A stretch of DNA of 64,000 nt from Paenibacillus amylolyticus (GTDB lineage: Bacteria; Bacillota; Bacilli; Paenibacillales; Paenibacillaceae), in the NCBI RefSeq assembly GCF_003719335.1, contig NZ_RIAS01000005.1, positions 124,001-188,000 of the forward strand, in the 5' to 3' direction. A program made the translations under genes and the position numbers. A model generated the notes under the pieces. That model was not told the DNA's origin. It did not search any database and saw only the letters and a list, made by a program, of their open reading frames with translations. This document shows, piece after piece, positions 25,988 through 35,064 of this stretch (its first letter is position 1; each line of letters opens with the position of its first letter).

Positions 25988-27085
25988 TTGTTATACAAAA
26001 GTCTTGCTAAACCTTTATTGTTCAAAATGGACCCTGAACAGGCCCATCATCTGATTATTGGTGGCCTAAGTGGTGTAGGCAGTGTTCGTCCGGTTCCGTC
26101 CGGACTCCGTGTCATGTACGGCGTGCGTGAAACCCCGGATCTGGCAGTGGATATGTTCGGTTGTCATTTTCCTACACCGGTTGGTTTAGCCGCAGGTCTG
26201 GATAAAAATGGACAGGCTGTAACCGGCTTCTCTTCCATTGGATTCGGATTTATGGAAGTGGGAACAGTGACGCCGCTTGCACAGTCCGGCAATGATCAGC
26301 CCCGTCTATTCCGTTTACCCCCGGATGAAGCGCTGGTGAACCGGATGGGCTTTAACAATCTGGGTGCAGAAGCGATGGCAGGCGAGCTTGCGCGTCTTCA
26401 AGAACGCCGTATCCCTGTAGCGGTCAATATCGGTAAAAATAAAGCAACTCCAAACGAGGAAGCTCATCTGGATTATGCGAAATGTATACAGGCGTTATAT
26501 ACTTATGCAGATTTGTTTGTGGTTAATATCAGTTCACCAAATACACCGGATTTGCGTAATCTGCAACATGGGAATGAATTGAAAGAATTGCTCGCTGCGG
26601 TCATGGAAGAGATGAACCGCCAACAGGTTAAGGTTGGTGGAGCAGCCAAATCCGTGCTTGTCAAAATAGCGCCTGACGTGAATGAACAGGAACTAGAGTA
26701 TATGGTCAGTACAATTGCGGCGAGTGGGGTGTCGGGTATTATTGCGACGAATACAACGATTAGCCGTGAAGGACTCTCACATCAGCATGCGAAGGAAACG
26801 GGAGGGCTTAGTGGTAAGCCGCTGCGTGAACGTTCAACAGAAATCATTCGTCAGGTATACAGACAGACGGAAGGCAAGCTTCCCATCATCGGTTCGGGTG
26901 GCATTTTTACCAGTGAGGATGCGTATGAGAAAATTAAAGCCGGGGCAAGTCTGGTGGAAATTTATACTGCATTAATCTATGAAGGGCCTGAAGTAAACCG
27001 CCAAATCCACGCTGGATTGCGCGAATTACTTCGTAAGGACGGATATCATCATATTTCAGAGGCGGTTGGTGCAGACCACCGTTAA
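25988..27085 (+). CDS. pyrD: Dihydroorotate dehydrogenase (quinone), class 2
   Basis: This is a 365-residue protein when started at TTG 25988, 8 nt after GGAG; the GTG at 25979 overlaps that SD. MLYKSLAKPLLFKMDPEQAHHL is the usual class 2 N-terminal helix that binds membrane and quinone. It oxidises dihydroorotate to orotate with FMN and passes electrons to quinone. FGFMEVGTVTP, NRMGFNNLG, VNISSPNTPDLRNLQ (with the catalytic Ser), ATNTT and GSGGI are visible. It stands outside the usual pyr operon, as is common for class 2 enzymes. Confidence 0.93.
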   Translation: MLYKSLAKPLLFKMDPEQAHHLIIGGLSGVGSVRPVPSGLRVMYGVRETPDLAVDMFGCHFPTPVGLAAGLDKNGQAVTGFSSIGFGFMEVGTVTPLAQSGNDQPRLFRLPPDEALVNRMGFNNLGAEAMAGELARLQERRIPVAVNIGKNKATPNEEAHLDYAKCIQALYTYADLFVVNISSPNTPDLRNLQHGNELKELLAAVMEEMNRQQVKVGGAAKSVLVKIAPDVNEQELEYMVSTIAASGVSGIIATNTTISREGLSHQHAKETGGLSGKPLRERSTEIIRQVYRQTEGKLPIIGSGGIFTSEDAYEKIKAGASLVEIYTALIYEGPEVNRQIHAGLRELLRKDGYHHISEAVGADHR

Positions 27086-27219
27086 GAAGCGATATACCCC
27101 CAGAATACGAATAATAGAAGCGTGGGAGAGTGTATATTGGATCGGGACTCTTCCCCCCGGCAAACATCATGTATAATGGATAAGAACAGGGGATGCTATA
27201 GAGACAGGAGGCTTTAACC

Positions 27220-28035
27220 ATGGACGGTAGAGACTGGGGTACATTTTTACTTCCTTATGAACAAGCGGTAGAGGAATTGAAGGTCAAATTCAAAACGATG
27301 CGGGCCGAATTGAAGAAACGGGAAGAATATGCCCCGATTGAATTCGTTACGGGCCGTGTTAAAAAAATCTCCAGCATTCTGGAAAAATCAAGACGTCTGA
27401 ATGTGGCACTGGACGATGTGGAGACTGGCATAGAGGATATTGCAGGTATTCGGATTATGTGTCAGTTCGTAGACGATATTCGGCGGGTGGCCGAATACAT
27501 CAGAGCACGGAAAGACTTAACGGTATTGATTGAAAAAGACTATATAACCAACTTCAAAGAAAGCGGTTATCGCAGTTTTCATATGATTATTGAGTATCCT
27601 GTTCAAACAGCCTTGGGGCAGAAAAAAGTTCTCGCTGAAATTCAGATTCGGACGCTTGCCATGAATTTCTGGGCAACAATAGAACATTCTCTGAGCTATA
27701 AATACCGGGAAAGTCTGCCGGAAGATATGCGAGCTAGACTCAAGAAAACAGCAGAAGCAGCCTTCGTTCTCGATAATGAGATGTCAGCGATCCGTCTGCA
27801 GATTCTAGAGGCACAAAAGGCGTTCGAGGATGACTCCAATATCGTGTCAAGAACGCTCAGCATCATTCAACAGCTGTACTTCTATCATCTTGTTCATGAG
27901 GCGATTGAAGCCCAAAGGCGATTTAATGATTGTTGGGAACGGAATGATATGGAGGGACTCAAAGTACTTCTGGACGATGTGAAGGAACTTTTGAACAACG
28001 CCAGAAAGGGCGAAAACCCAGATGAGCAGCTATGA
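27220..28035 (+). CDS. relQ: Small alarmone synthetase RelQ (SasB, YjbM)
   Basis: This 271-residue protein makes (p)ppGpp from ATP and GDP/GTP without a hydrolase domain. The wording follows Bacillus YjbM: PIEFVTGRVKKISSILEKSRR, DIAGIRIMCQFVDDI, KESGYRSFHMI and EIQIRTLAMNFWATIEHSLSYKY with the catalytic Glu. It is about 60 residues longer than Bacillus RelQ; the extra C-terminal part (about 205-271) is helical and acidic. The last 14 bp overlap the start of the DUF309 gene, so the two are translationally coupled. The SD is GACAGGAGG. Confidence 0.92.
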   Translation: MDGRDWGTFLLPYEQAVEELKVKFKTMRAELKKREEYAPIEFVTGRVKKISSILEKSRRLNVALDDVETGIEDIAGIRIMCQFVDDIRRVAEYIRARKDLTVLIEKDYITNFKESGYRSFHMIIEYPVQTALGQKKVLAEIQIRTLAMNFWATIEHSLSYKYRESLPEDMRARLKKTAEAAFVLDNEMSAIRLQILEAQKAFEDDSNIVSRTLSIIQQLYFYHLVHEAIEAQRRFNDCWERNDMEGLKVLLDDVKELLNNARKGENPDEQL

Positions 28036-28543
28036 ACCGCTCTACATTGATTATCTGATTTATTTTAATCGGGATCAGGATTATTTCGAATGTCATGAAG
28101 TGCTTGAGGAACTGTGGCTGGAACGGAACCGTGATCCGCTGTACAAAGGTTTGCTGCAAATCGCGGTGGGGCTGTATCATTACAGAAACCGTAATCTTCG
28201 CGGCGGACGAATGATGCTACAAAGTTCACTCGAATTGCTGGAATCGTATCCTGACATTATTCTCGGTATCCATCTGGGAGAATTGAAAGCGGACGTTCGC
28301 AGCATTGTAAACGAGTTACAAGATCATGATCCTGAAACACTTGAGTATCGTGATTTGTCTATCCTTATTGAGGATCAGGAACTTATTGAGCAGATGCAGA
28401 ACAGGTCGCTGGAGTTGAAACCTAATGTTCCGCAACGGCGAAGTCCAACACGAGGACGAATTTACGAAGAGAAAATGAAGGCACTACAGCAGACGGAGTT
28501 ACATGAGCACGACGAGAACGCTAATCATCATGCAAATAATTAG
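28022..28543 (+). CDS. DUF309 domain-containing protein (YpuF-like)
   Basis: This 173-residue protein has the DUF309 helical domain at residues 10-100: YFECHEVLEELWLE and LLQIAVGLYHYRNRNLRGG are the family signature, with the conserved His, Glu and Trp. The function is not established; the fold is thought to be all-helical. The C-terminal 60 residues are basic and low in complexity. It overlaps relQ by 14 bp and is closed by a terminator, so it belongs to the alarmone operon. Confidence 0.82.
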   Translation: MSSYEPLYIDYLIYFNRDQDYFECHEVLEELWLERNRDPLYKGLLQIAVGLYHYRNRNLRGGRMMLQSSLELLESYPDIILGIHLGELKADVRSIVNELQDHDPETLEYRDLSILIEDQELIEQMQNRSLELKPNVPQRRSPTRGRIYEEKMKALQQTELHEHDENANHHANN

Positions 28544-28570
28544 GACCATACATCCTATGTCTTGTATAAC

Positions 28571-28618
28571 AAGACACCCCGACGATTCCGGTACAGGAAT
28601 GATCGGGGTGTTTTTGGG
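28571..28618 (+). terminator. Terminator of the relQ-DUF309 unit
   Basis: ACACCCCGA and TCGGGGTGT form a 9-bp stem with an inner ATTCC/GGAAT, followed by TTTTTGGG. Confidence 0.85.
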
Positions 28619-28679
28619 TTATTGAAGTTAGTTTTACTTCGTGCTTATTAAATTTAGTTTTCCTTAGAGTTCATTGAAG

Positions 28680-29228
28680 TTAGCTTTTACTTGGAGTTGC
28701 GTTGCCTTTATACTTATCAAAAAATTGCTTGTAGTCGTCCAGTGTGTAACCGTTGTCGCTTCCATTTTCTTTCAAACCGCCAACCATGCGGTCTTTCTCA
28801 ACGCCATCTTGGTAATAGACAAGTGTAGGTGTGAATTCAATGTTGTAATCTGTCCAGCCAGATTCGAACTCACGCAGGTTAAACTGTGGAAGCTTAATTC
28901 CTTCACTGTCTACCAGCGGCATCAATTGTGGTGTCGTTGCACGGCAGTGTGAGCAGTCGGAAGCAAAGAAATAAACAAAGAAGCTATCCTTGTTATCCAT
29001 TCTGGCCTTCAGATCAGCCGGCAGAATGATCTGTTGATAGTTGGGATCATTGAGCAACTCCCGTGTAGCCGGATTAAGCTTGGAGGCTGCAATGCCATAA
29101 GCATTTTCTACAGCATCCATCTGTTTCTTGGATTGTTGGTTCACGAGAACTAGCGCAGCAATCATGACGACTAGTATGCCGAGGAAGATCAGGATTGTGG
29201 CGCTTTTCTTTTTCTTCTTGGAATTCAT
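28680..29228 (-). CDS. Membrane-anchored thioredoxin family protein
   Basis: This 182-residue protein has a basic head and one transmembrane helix (about 10-28), then a thioredoxin-like domain facing outside. The redox centre is FFASDCSHC, with the cis-Pro in FTPTLVYYQDG. It resembles BdbA/StoA-type thiol-disulfide proteins but no specific partner is evident. ATG 29228 is preceded by GGGGGATGAAC. It is convergent with the relQ operon. Confidence 0.83.
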   Translation of the reverse strand: MNSKKKKKSATILIFLGILVVMIAALVLVNQQSKKQMDAVENAYGIAASKLNPATRELLNDPNYQQIILPADLKARMDNKDSFFVYFFASDCSHCRATTPQLMPLVDSEGIKLPQFNLREFESGWTDYNIEFTPTLVYYQDGVEKDRMVGGLKENGSDNGYTLDDYKQFFDKYKGNATPSKS

Positions 29229-29435
29229 TGTTCATCCCCCATTATTCATATCGAGATAAAATTGCAACAAAAATATAGGCTGGGATAATATGCATAAACA
29301 ACCGAATTTTTGCTGATAAAACAATCTATTAGCATTATACTACATTACACGTTGTAGTGGAATACACATGATAGGATAGGCAAGCAAAATCAGGATATGA
29401 TAACATAGAGCAATATGTCATTTTAACAGGATAGG

Positions 29436-31142
29436 ATGAGTGGAACTATGGCCGTACAGCTACCTTTGGACTTTGCCGAGCGAATGCAACGTTTGCTTGG
29501 CGATGAATTTGAATCTTTTATGAAATCGTATGAACAATCTCCGCATGCCGGACTTCGCGTAAATACGCTTAAAATATCGATGGAACAATTTAAAGAGATT
29601 GCCCCCTTTGACTTAAGACCTATTCCATGGTGCAAAACGGGTTTTTACGTGCCTCATGGGGTGAAGCCAGGCTTACATCCTTATTATCACGCGGGTCTCT
29701 ATTATATTCAGGAACCGAGTGCAATGGCTCCCGTGGAGCAACTGAACGTACAACCTGGAGATCGCGTGCTCGATTTGTGTGCTGCTCCTGGGGGGAAATC
29801 AACCCAGATTGCTGCCAAGCTGCAAGGTAAGGGGGTGCTTGTCACGAATGACATTCATGCAGAGCGCACCAAAGCACTTGCCAAAAACGTGGAGCTGTAC
29901 GGCGTAAGAAATGCCGTTGTGCTAAATGAGTCACCTGAGCGCATTGCAGATGCGTTTCCCCATTATTTTGATAAAGTGTTGATCGATGCACCGTGCTCAG
30001 GCGAAGGCATGTTCCGTAAGGATGAAGACATGGTGAAATCCTGGGAACATCATTCTGTGGAGAAGTGCGTGCTGATGCAGCGCGATATTCTCGAAACGGC
30101 GGCTCGGTTACTGGCTCCGGGAGGTACCATTGTATATTCGACCTGTACCTTTGCTCCAGAGGAAAACGAAGCGATGATCGCAGAGTTTTTGAACATGAAT
30201 TGTGATTTTTCAGTAGTTCATATTGCTGATACCGCTGGATTTGCCCCTGGACGTCCGGATTGGGTGCGTGAGATGTTGCCAGAGCAGGCAACTAAGACCG
30301 AAGAAGTGCTGGACCAAACACGCGGTACAGCCCGATTGTGGCCTCACTTGTTAGAAGGAGAGGGACATTATGTTGCTGTGTTAAAACACTCTGATGAATC
30401 TAATCTAGAGTTAGATCAAGAATTACATGAAGAAAAACGTGGTGCTGGACAACGTGTTACTGAGTCCGGATTGTTGCATGAACCGAGTGAGGATCGTTCC
30501 TTTTTACGATCGGCTTCGCTTCCTATGACCAAAGCCGATCGTAAAAAGGAACGTTTGTTACGGGTTGAATCCAGAGAAAGCAACGACAAAAGCACACGAG
30601 GTGGTAAACACACTGCGAAACCCGGCAAGAAAGAGAAAGAGGCTGGTGGTCGCAAATCTGAGCGAGGGCAAGGACGAGGTGCTGATTCCAGCTCCGTTGA
30701 TCCAGTAGCGGTCTACACTCAGTTTGTACATGAAAATTTGGAACTGTCGCTTGAAGGTGAAACAGTATGTTACGGGGATCGTGTATATCAGTCGGCGGTA
30801 GGTGCTGCCCGGTTGGAAGGGTTGAAAGTGATTCGCCCCGGATGGTTTATGGGCACGGTTAAAAATGGGAGATTCGTGCCGTCCCATCCCCTAGCGTGCG
30901 CTTTGCGTGCATCGGAGGCACATCGAAGTGTTCATCTGTCTTCTGAAGATGGAGAAGCAGTAAGGTACCTGAAAGGAGAAACGCTGAATGTAGAGCAAAG
31001 ACGTCTTAACCTTCTGGAAGGAACAGCGGCTAAGGGTTATGTGCTCGTGTGCGTGGATGGATATGCGGCCGGTTGGGGCAAATGGTTAGATGGTGTGCTG
31101 AAGAATGAATACCCTGCAGGTTGGAGGTGGACATCGGTATGA
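29436..31142 (+). CDS. RsmF/RsmB-type rRNA (cytosine-C5) methyltransferase
   Basis: This 568-residue SAM-dependent enzyme places m5C on rRNA. The core is at residues 1-310: LDLCAAPGGKST (motif I), DAPCSGEGMFRK with one catalytic Cys, and YSTCTFAPEENE with the nucleophile Cys. The C-terminal part (about 430-568) resembles the RsmF C-terminal/PUA-like RNA-binding domains. Between them (about 330-425) lies a highly charged, disordered linker that contains a 59-bp palindromic insert. It overlaps the pseudouridine synthase gene by 4 bp (ATGA). Confidence 0.87.
   Translation: MSGTMAVQLPLDFAERMQRLLGDEFESFMKSYEQSPHAGLRVNTLKISMEQFKEIAPFDLRPIPWCKTGFYVPHGVKPGLHPYYHAGLYYIQEPSAMAPVEQLNVQPGDRVLDLCAAPGGKSTQIAAKLQGKGVLVTNDIHAERTKALAKNVELYGVRNAVVLNESPERIADAFPHYFDKVLIDAPCSGEGMFRKDEDMVKSWEHHSVEKCVLMQRDILETAARLLAPGGTIVYSTCTFAPEENEAMIAEFLNMNCDFSVVHIADTAGFAPGRPDWVREMLPEQATKTEEVLDQTRGTARLWPHLLEGEGHYVAVLKHSDESNLELDQELHEEKRGAGQRVTESGLLHEPSEDRSFLRSASLPMTKADRKKERLLRVESRESNDKSTRGGKHTAKPGKKEKEAGGRKSERGQGRGADSSSVDPVAVYTQFVHENLELSLEGETVCYGDRVYQSAVGAARLEGLKVIRPGWFMGTVKNGRFVPSHPLACALRASEAHRSVHLSSEDGEAVRYLKGETLNVEQRRLNLLEGTAAKGYVLVCVDGYAAGWGKWLDGVLKNEYPAGWRWTSV
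30495..30553. repeat. Perfect 22-bp inverted repeat inside the methyltransferase ORF
   Basis: Left arm 30495-30516 (CGTTCCTTTTTACGATCGG...) and right arm 30532-30553 are exact reverse complements around a 15-nt loop. The ORF stays open through it and reads it as part of a disordered linker. It looks like a small mobile palindromic element inserted in frame. Confidence 0.8.
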
Positions 31143-31900
31143 GTGGGAAAGGCAAACAAACGCAGCGATTGGATAAAATTTTAAGCCATATGGGTGTAGG
31201 TACACGCAGCGAGCTTAAAAAAATGGTGAAACAGGGACGTATTCATGTGGATGGTAAAACAGTAAAGGACAGTGGTGTTCAGGTCGATCCGGCAATCAAC
31301 ATCATTGAAGCAGATGGTGAGCGGGTTGTCTACCGTGAAATGATCTATTTAATGCTTCATAAACCGCCGGGTGTTGTATCTGCGACGGAAGATGCTCGGG
31401 ATAAAACGGTGCTCGATTTGCTGCGCAAGGAAGATCGTGTCTTTCAACCGTTCCCGGTAGGAAGGCTGGACAAAGATACGGAGGGACTTCTTATTTTGAC
31501 AAATGATGGCCCTCTTGCCCATGATCTGTTATCCCCTCGAAAACATGTACCCAAAACATACGAAGCACGGGTGCTTGGGAAAGTGGATGAAGAGGATGTG
31601 CAGCGTTTCGCAGCTGGCGTTCAACTCGATGACGGGTATGAGACCATGCCGGCTGAGCTGACTGTACTGGGATATGAAGAAACAGAGGAAGGCATCGTAT
31701 CGCTTATTTCGCTAATTATCCATGAAGGCAAGTTTCATCAGGTCAAACGCATGTTCCAGGCTGTGGATAAACGTGTCATCTACCTGAAACGTGTAGCCAT
31801 GGGCGAACTGAAGCTGGCTTCCGATCTGGCGATCGGAAGTTACCGCGAGTTAACCGCCGAAGAGCTGATCTGTTTACGAAATAATAATGCAGCCAACTAA
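31139..31900 (+). CDS. RsuA/RluB-family pseudouridine synthase
   Basis: This 253-residue protein has an N-terminal S4 RNA-binding domain (about 9-60; RLDKILSHMGVGTRSELKKMV) and an RsuA-type catalytic domain. The catalytic Asp is in PVGRLDKDTEGLLILTND, and KFHQVKRMF is the family C-terminal motif. It converts a uridine in rRNA to pseudouridine; 16S U516 (RsuA) or 23S (RluB) cannot be told apart by eye. ATG 31139 overlaps the methyltransferase stop, so two rRNA-modifying enzymes are made together. Confidence 0.88.
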   Translation: MSGKGKQTQRLDKILSHMGVGTRSELKKMVKQGRIHVDGKTVKDSGVQVDPAINIIEADGERVVYREMIYLMLHKPPGVVSATEDARDKTVLDLLRKEDRVFQPFPVGRLDKDTEGLLILTNDGPLAHDLLSPRKHVPKTYEARVLGKVDEEDVQRFAAGVQLDDGYETMPAELTVLGYEETEEGIVSLISLIIHEGKFHQVKRMFQAVDKRVIYLKRVAMGELKLASDLAIGSYRELTAEELICLRNNNAAN

Positions 31901-31922
31901 ACACAGATGGGATGAGGAGCAT

Positions 31923-32726
31923 ATGACGTACAAATTGATTGCACTGGATGTTGACGGAACTTTATTGAATGATGATCATGAATTGACTGAATGGACACAA
32001 GAAACACTCATTCAGGCCTCGCGTCAAGGGGCAGAGATTGTGCTTTGTTCAGGCCGGGGCCCGGCCAACACGATTCCTTTTATGAAACAGATGGGGCTGG
32101 ATGGTTATGTTATCACGCATAACGGTGCCGTTACTGCGCAAGTGGAAACGCGTGAAGTCATTCATCAGTTTGCTCTGGATACCCAGGGGTTGGAGCCTAT
32201 TATGACATATTGCCGTGAAAATGGTGTACATTTCGACATCAATACCGCCTTTGGACTATATGTAGATCAACCCGAAGGTTTGGAATTGCAGGTAAGGCAG
32301 ATGTATTATAATTTCCTGACTGAGCCGCTTAAGCTTCCTCGGTGGGCGGATATGACTGAACCTCTGGCGAAGTTTACAGCTTTTGGCCCTATCGAGCAGA
32401 TGGATGCGGTCCAGCGCGAGTGGACGTCTTGGAATCTGCCATATTACATGACACGCAGCGGTGACTTTTTCATTGATCTGATGCATCCCGAAGCTTCCAA
32501 AGGAGCGGCGCTTAAAAGGCTGGCTGATTCCAAAGGCATTGTGCCATCCGAGATCATGGCGATTGGCAACTATTTTAATGATATTACAATGCTCACGTTC
32601 GCTGGCAAAGGGATTGCGATGGATAACTCTCCTGAAGAGGTGAAAGCTGCATCCGATGAAGTGACCTTGTCCAACAATGATGAAGGGGTTGCACACGCGA
32701 TTCACAAGTATATTTTGTCGGTATAA
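31923..32726 (+). CDS. Cof-type HAD-IIB family hydrolase
   Basis: This 267-residue phosphatase begins YKLIALDVDGTLLNDD, HAD motif I with nucleophile and acid Asp. SGRG (motif II), Lys in KGAALKRL (motif III) and IGNYFNDITML (motif IV) follow; the usual GDxxND of motif IV is GNYFND here. The C2B cap domain spans about 85-185. Cof-type enzymes dephosphorylate sugar phosphates or flavins. The frame reaches 31887, but GGGATGAGGAG selects ATG 31923. It lies 22 bp after the pseudouridine synthase gene. Confidence 0.88.
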   Translation: MTYKLIALDVDGTLLNDDHELTEWTQETLIQASRQGAEIVLCSGRGPANTIPFMKQMGLDGYVITHNGAVTAQVETREVIHQFALDTQGLEPIMTYCRENGVHFDINTAFGLYVDQPEGLELQVRQMYYNFLTEPLKLPRWADMTEPLAKFTAFGPIEQMDAVQREWTSWNLPYYMTRSGDFFIDLMHPEASKGAALKRLADSKGIVPSEIMAIGNYFNDITMLTFAGKGIAMDNSPEEVKAASDEVTLSNNDEGVAHAIHKYILSV

Positions 32727-32856
32727 ATCTTTCGTTGCCTGTTTACTTGACCTGTGAAAATGGCTCCAATCGTCGTTCGAAAATGTACAGTGCCTCATAA
32801 ACTACTGTCTCTAGGGGCATCCTAAGAGAATACGTTAGGAATGAGGAGGACTGGCA

Positions 32857-33939
32857 ATGGTACAGATTGATTTAACGATGGATCTGCGAACAGCAAGTGG
32901 TGAAGTGCAGGATATTATGGTGGCTGGCAGATATACAGGCTCGCTTTTACTGATCTACAGAGAAGGAGAGCGACTGTCAGGCAGCCTTCAACTGGAACAG
33001 GAGTCTATAGAAGAGGCAGTAGAGCAGCTCATTATTGAAAAGGTACATGCTTATGTTCGTGTGCTTGCAGATGCGGTGGCGGCATCCTACTATGAAGTTT
33101 TGGTGAGCTGTGGCACGTTGCATTCTGTACTGCAACCAGCGGAACGAAGTGAGGAGGCGTTATGGCCTTCTGGCGGAACAGCGGCTGTGGAAGACGGACT
33201 GAATGATGAAGAGAGTCGTTATGGCGATGATTTGCCGGGCGAGGTGAATATCATTCCCGCATCTCGGGACGAGTCGTTTACATATGAAGACCACGAACAT
33301 CTGCTGGAAATGGAGATGATCAGTGCTGGTCGTAACTTATCTAGCTATGTATTCAATGATGTTGAAGGGGAAGAGGTAGCAGAGGCTACGTTGAAACAGT
33401 ATGGAGCCGATGCACAGGGGGAGATTCACTGGTACGAAGAACCTGATGAAACGGTACAGGAAGCTGCGGCAGAATTGCTTGTACGGGAATTGGATGAGGA
33501 GATTATCGATACGATTACCATTCGGATATGGCATCAGGGGAACGAATTGCAGACGCTTGAATGGGTACATCGTGATTTTTCCGAGGAGCTGGAGGAAGAT
33601 GAAGATAACTCCTTTGATTCGACCGGAGATATGATTGAGCCGGAAGAGGCGGAAGAAGCATGTTATGTAATGCTCAGGAACAGGGATCGGGAGTTCAGAA
33701 TCTATGATCTTTTCGTTCAGGAGCGCGGAGGTCTGCCAGTGGGAACAGCGACCATCGATACGGCACATTCCGATCTGACAGGTTATATGGATTATGATGT
33801 ACCAGGCACGAGTGTGCAGCGTAAAACGTTGGTAGAAGTGCTAATGAGGGAGCTGAACAAAGAGATCGAATTCGACTCACTACATCTCACGATGCTCTAC
33901 CGTAATCAGATTATTGATGAAGCCAGAATGGAGGGGTAA
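32857..33939 (+). CDS. Acidic protein of unknown function with internal repeats
   Basis: This 360-residue, strongly acidic, soluble protein has no recognised family. Three segments look alike: residues about 24-82 (GRYTGSLLLIYREGE...EQLIIEKVHAYV), about 186-240 (AQGEIHWYEEP..TVQEAAAELLVRELDEEIIDTITI) and about 308-357 (LTGYMDYDVPGTSVQRKTLVEVLMRELNKEIEFDSL). The shared layout is a strand, a P or E-rich turn, a helix with E-L-L-x-R-E-L, then a strand. Acidic linkers separate them. ATG 32857 follows ATGAGGAGGA. It may bind a basic partner or metal, but nothing proves this. Confidence 0.7.
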   Translation: MVQIDLTMDLRTASGEVQDIMVAGRYTGSLLLIYREGERLSGSLQLEQESIEEAVEQLIIEKVHAYVRVLADAVAASYYEVLVSCGTLHSVLQPAERSEEALWPSGGTAAVEDGLNDEESRYGDDLPGEVNIIPASRDESFTYEDHEHLLEMEMISAGRNLSSYVFNDVEGEEVAEATLKQYGADAQGEIHWYEEPDETVQEAAAELLVRELDEEIIDTITIRIWHQGNELQTLEWVHRDFSEELEEDEDNSFDSTGDMIEPEEAEEACYVMLRNRDREFRIYDLFVQERGGLPVGTATIDTAHSDLTGYMDYDVPGTSVQRKTLVEVLMRELNKEIEFDSLHLTMLYRNQIIDEARMEG

Positions 33940-33940
33940 G

Positions 33941-33968
33941 AGGCGAAAGCCTTTTATCCTTTTTTTTG
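33941..33968 (+). terminator. Possible terminator after the acidic repeat protein gene
   Basis: A short AGGCGAAAGCCT stem is followed by TTTTATCCTTTTTTTT. The stem is only 4-5 bp. Confidence 0.45.
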
Positions 33969-34141
33969 AGCATTTTTAATTAATTTTTGACGAAAAAAAC
34001 TTTTCTCGGTATATTACGACTAGTTATGTGCAGTTGCGATAGTATCGAATGGGACCCACTTTTGGCTTTGGACATAGTCCAAACCAAGGGAAGCGAGCAG
34101 TCGAAACCGGAGCATATAAGTATGAACAATGGAGGGGCATG

Positions 34142-34687
34142 ATGACACACACATTCACCATTCGCAGTCAGTTCATTAATGATGGCTTTCAAGCTGTTCA
34201 AGCACAGCCAGAGGACACGGAAGAGGTGCTTTCATTGCTTACAGAGACGGCATCCTGGTTGAAAAGTAAAGGATCTTCCCAATGGCATGCATTGCTGCAA
34301 GGGGAGGATTCTCATAATACACCTTCGGCCATTCGGCGAGGGGACGTCTTTGTTTTCAAAAAAGAAGCACAGATCGCTGGAATGGTCATTCTCATGCAGA
34401 AGCCAAGTCCATGGGATCTTAAGCTCTGGGGGGATCAGGCCCATGCAGAAGATGAGGCACTCTATCTGCATCGGCTCGCTATACGAAGAAAATATGCTCG
34501 AACAGGTCTGGGGAAATCCATATTGGAATGGTCAATCCGTGGCATACAATTCGAAAATAAGTCTCTCGTACGATTGGATTGCGGGGCTGACAATGTCACT
34601 TTAAACACCTTTTATGCAAGAAATGGATTTCACTATGCAGGGGCTCACGACGGATTCAGCATTTACGAAAAACCGGTTGAGATGTAG
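34142..34687 (+). CDS. GNAT family N-acetyltransferase
   Basis: This 181-residue protein has the GNAT acetyl-CoA fold. LYLHRLAIRRKYARTGLGKSILEW is motif A with a variant of the R/Q-x-x-G-x-G/A loop, and LRLDCGADNVTLNTFYARNGFHYAG is motif B. The substrate is unknown. The frame is open from 34049, but GGAGG at 34131-34135 selects ATG 34142 (or 34139). The upstream 90 nt include a perfect TTTGGAC/GTCCAAA hairpin (34063-34079). Confidence 0.82.
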   Translation: MTHTFTIRSQFINDGFQAVQAQPEDTEEVLSLLTETASWLKSKGSSQWHALLQGEDSHNTPSAIRRGDVFVFKKEAQIAGMVILMQKPSPWDLKLWGDQAHAEDEALYLHRLAIRRKYARTGLGKSILEWSIRGIQFENKSLVRLDCGADNVTLNTFYARNGFHYAGAHDGFSIYEKPVEM

Positions 34688-35064
34688 AGAATTCGTGGCG
34701 GCATTGTTAAGGATATCACGTGGAAGGAGCTGGAAGCTGTCAAGCTTGTCCGTCAAGTTTTCTGTAAATAGCTTATTCCTTTGATGAAGAGATAAAGAGA
34801 TGAATGTAAAACATAAGCTTCTGCATGTTGTGTTGACTGAATATGTTGTATATACGACTCCATAATTTAGTTATCAAAATGGTAGAAGTTCAAGTTTTTC
34901 TATGTCATAATAGAAAGTGATGATATGCAATAAAGTGCATGAAAATACATTTCTCGTGTGAAGAACGGAGTTGGGGGCTCAATAGCCGCTTTACTGAACA
35001 TATGTTCTAATATATCATAAATGAATGTGGAAAAAGAGAAATGAAGCTGGAGAGGGGGATAACG
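34688..35064. other. Intergenic region between GNAT and glycosyltransferase genes
   Basis: These 377 bp are AT-rich with no ORF, no clear hairpin terminator and no well-spaced promoter. TTGACT (34833) and CATAAT (34861, 34906) occur but with poor spacing. Nothing more can be supported. Confidence 0.4.
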
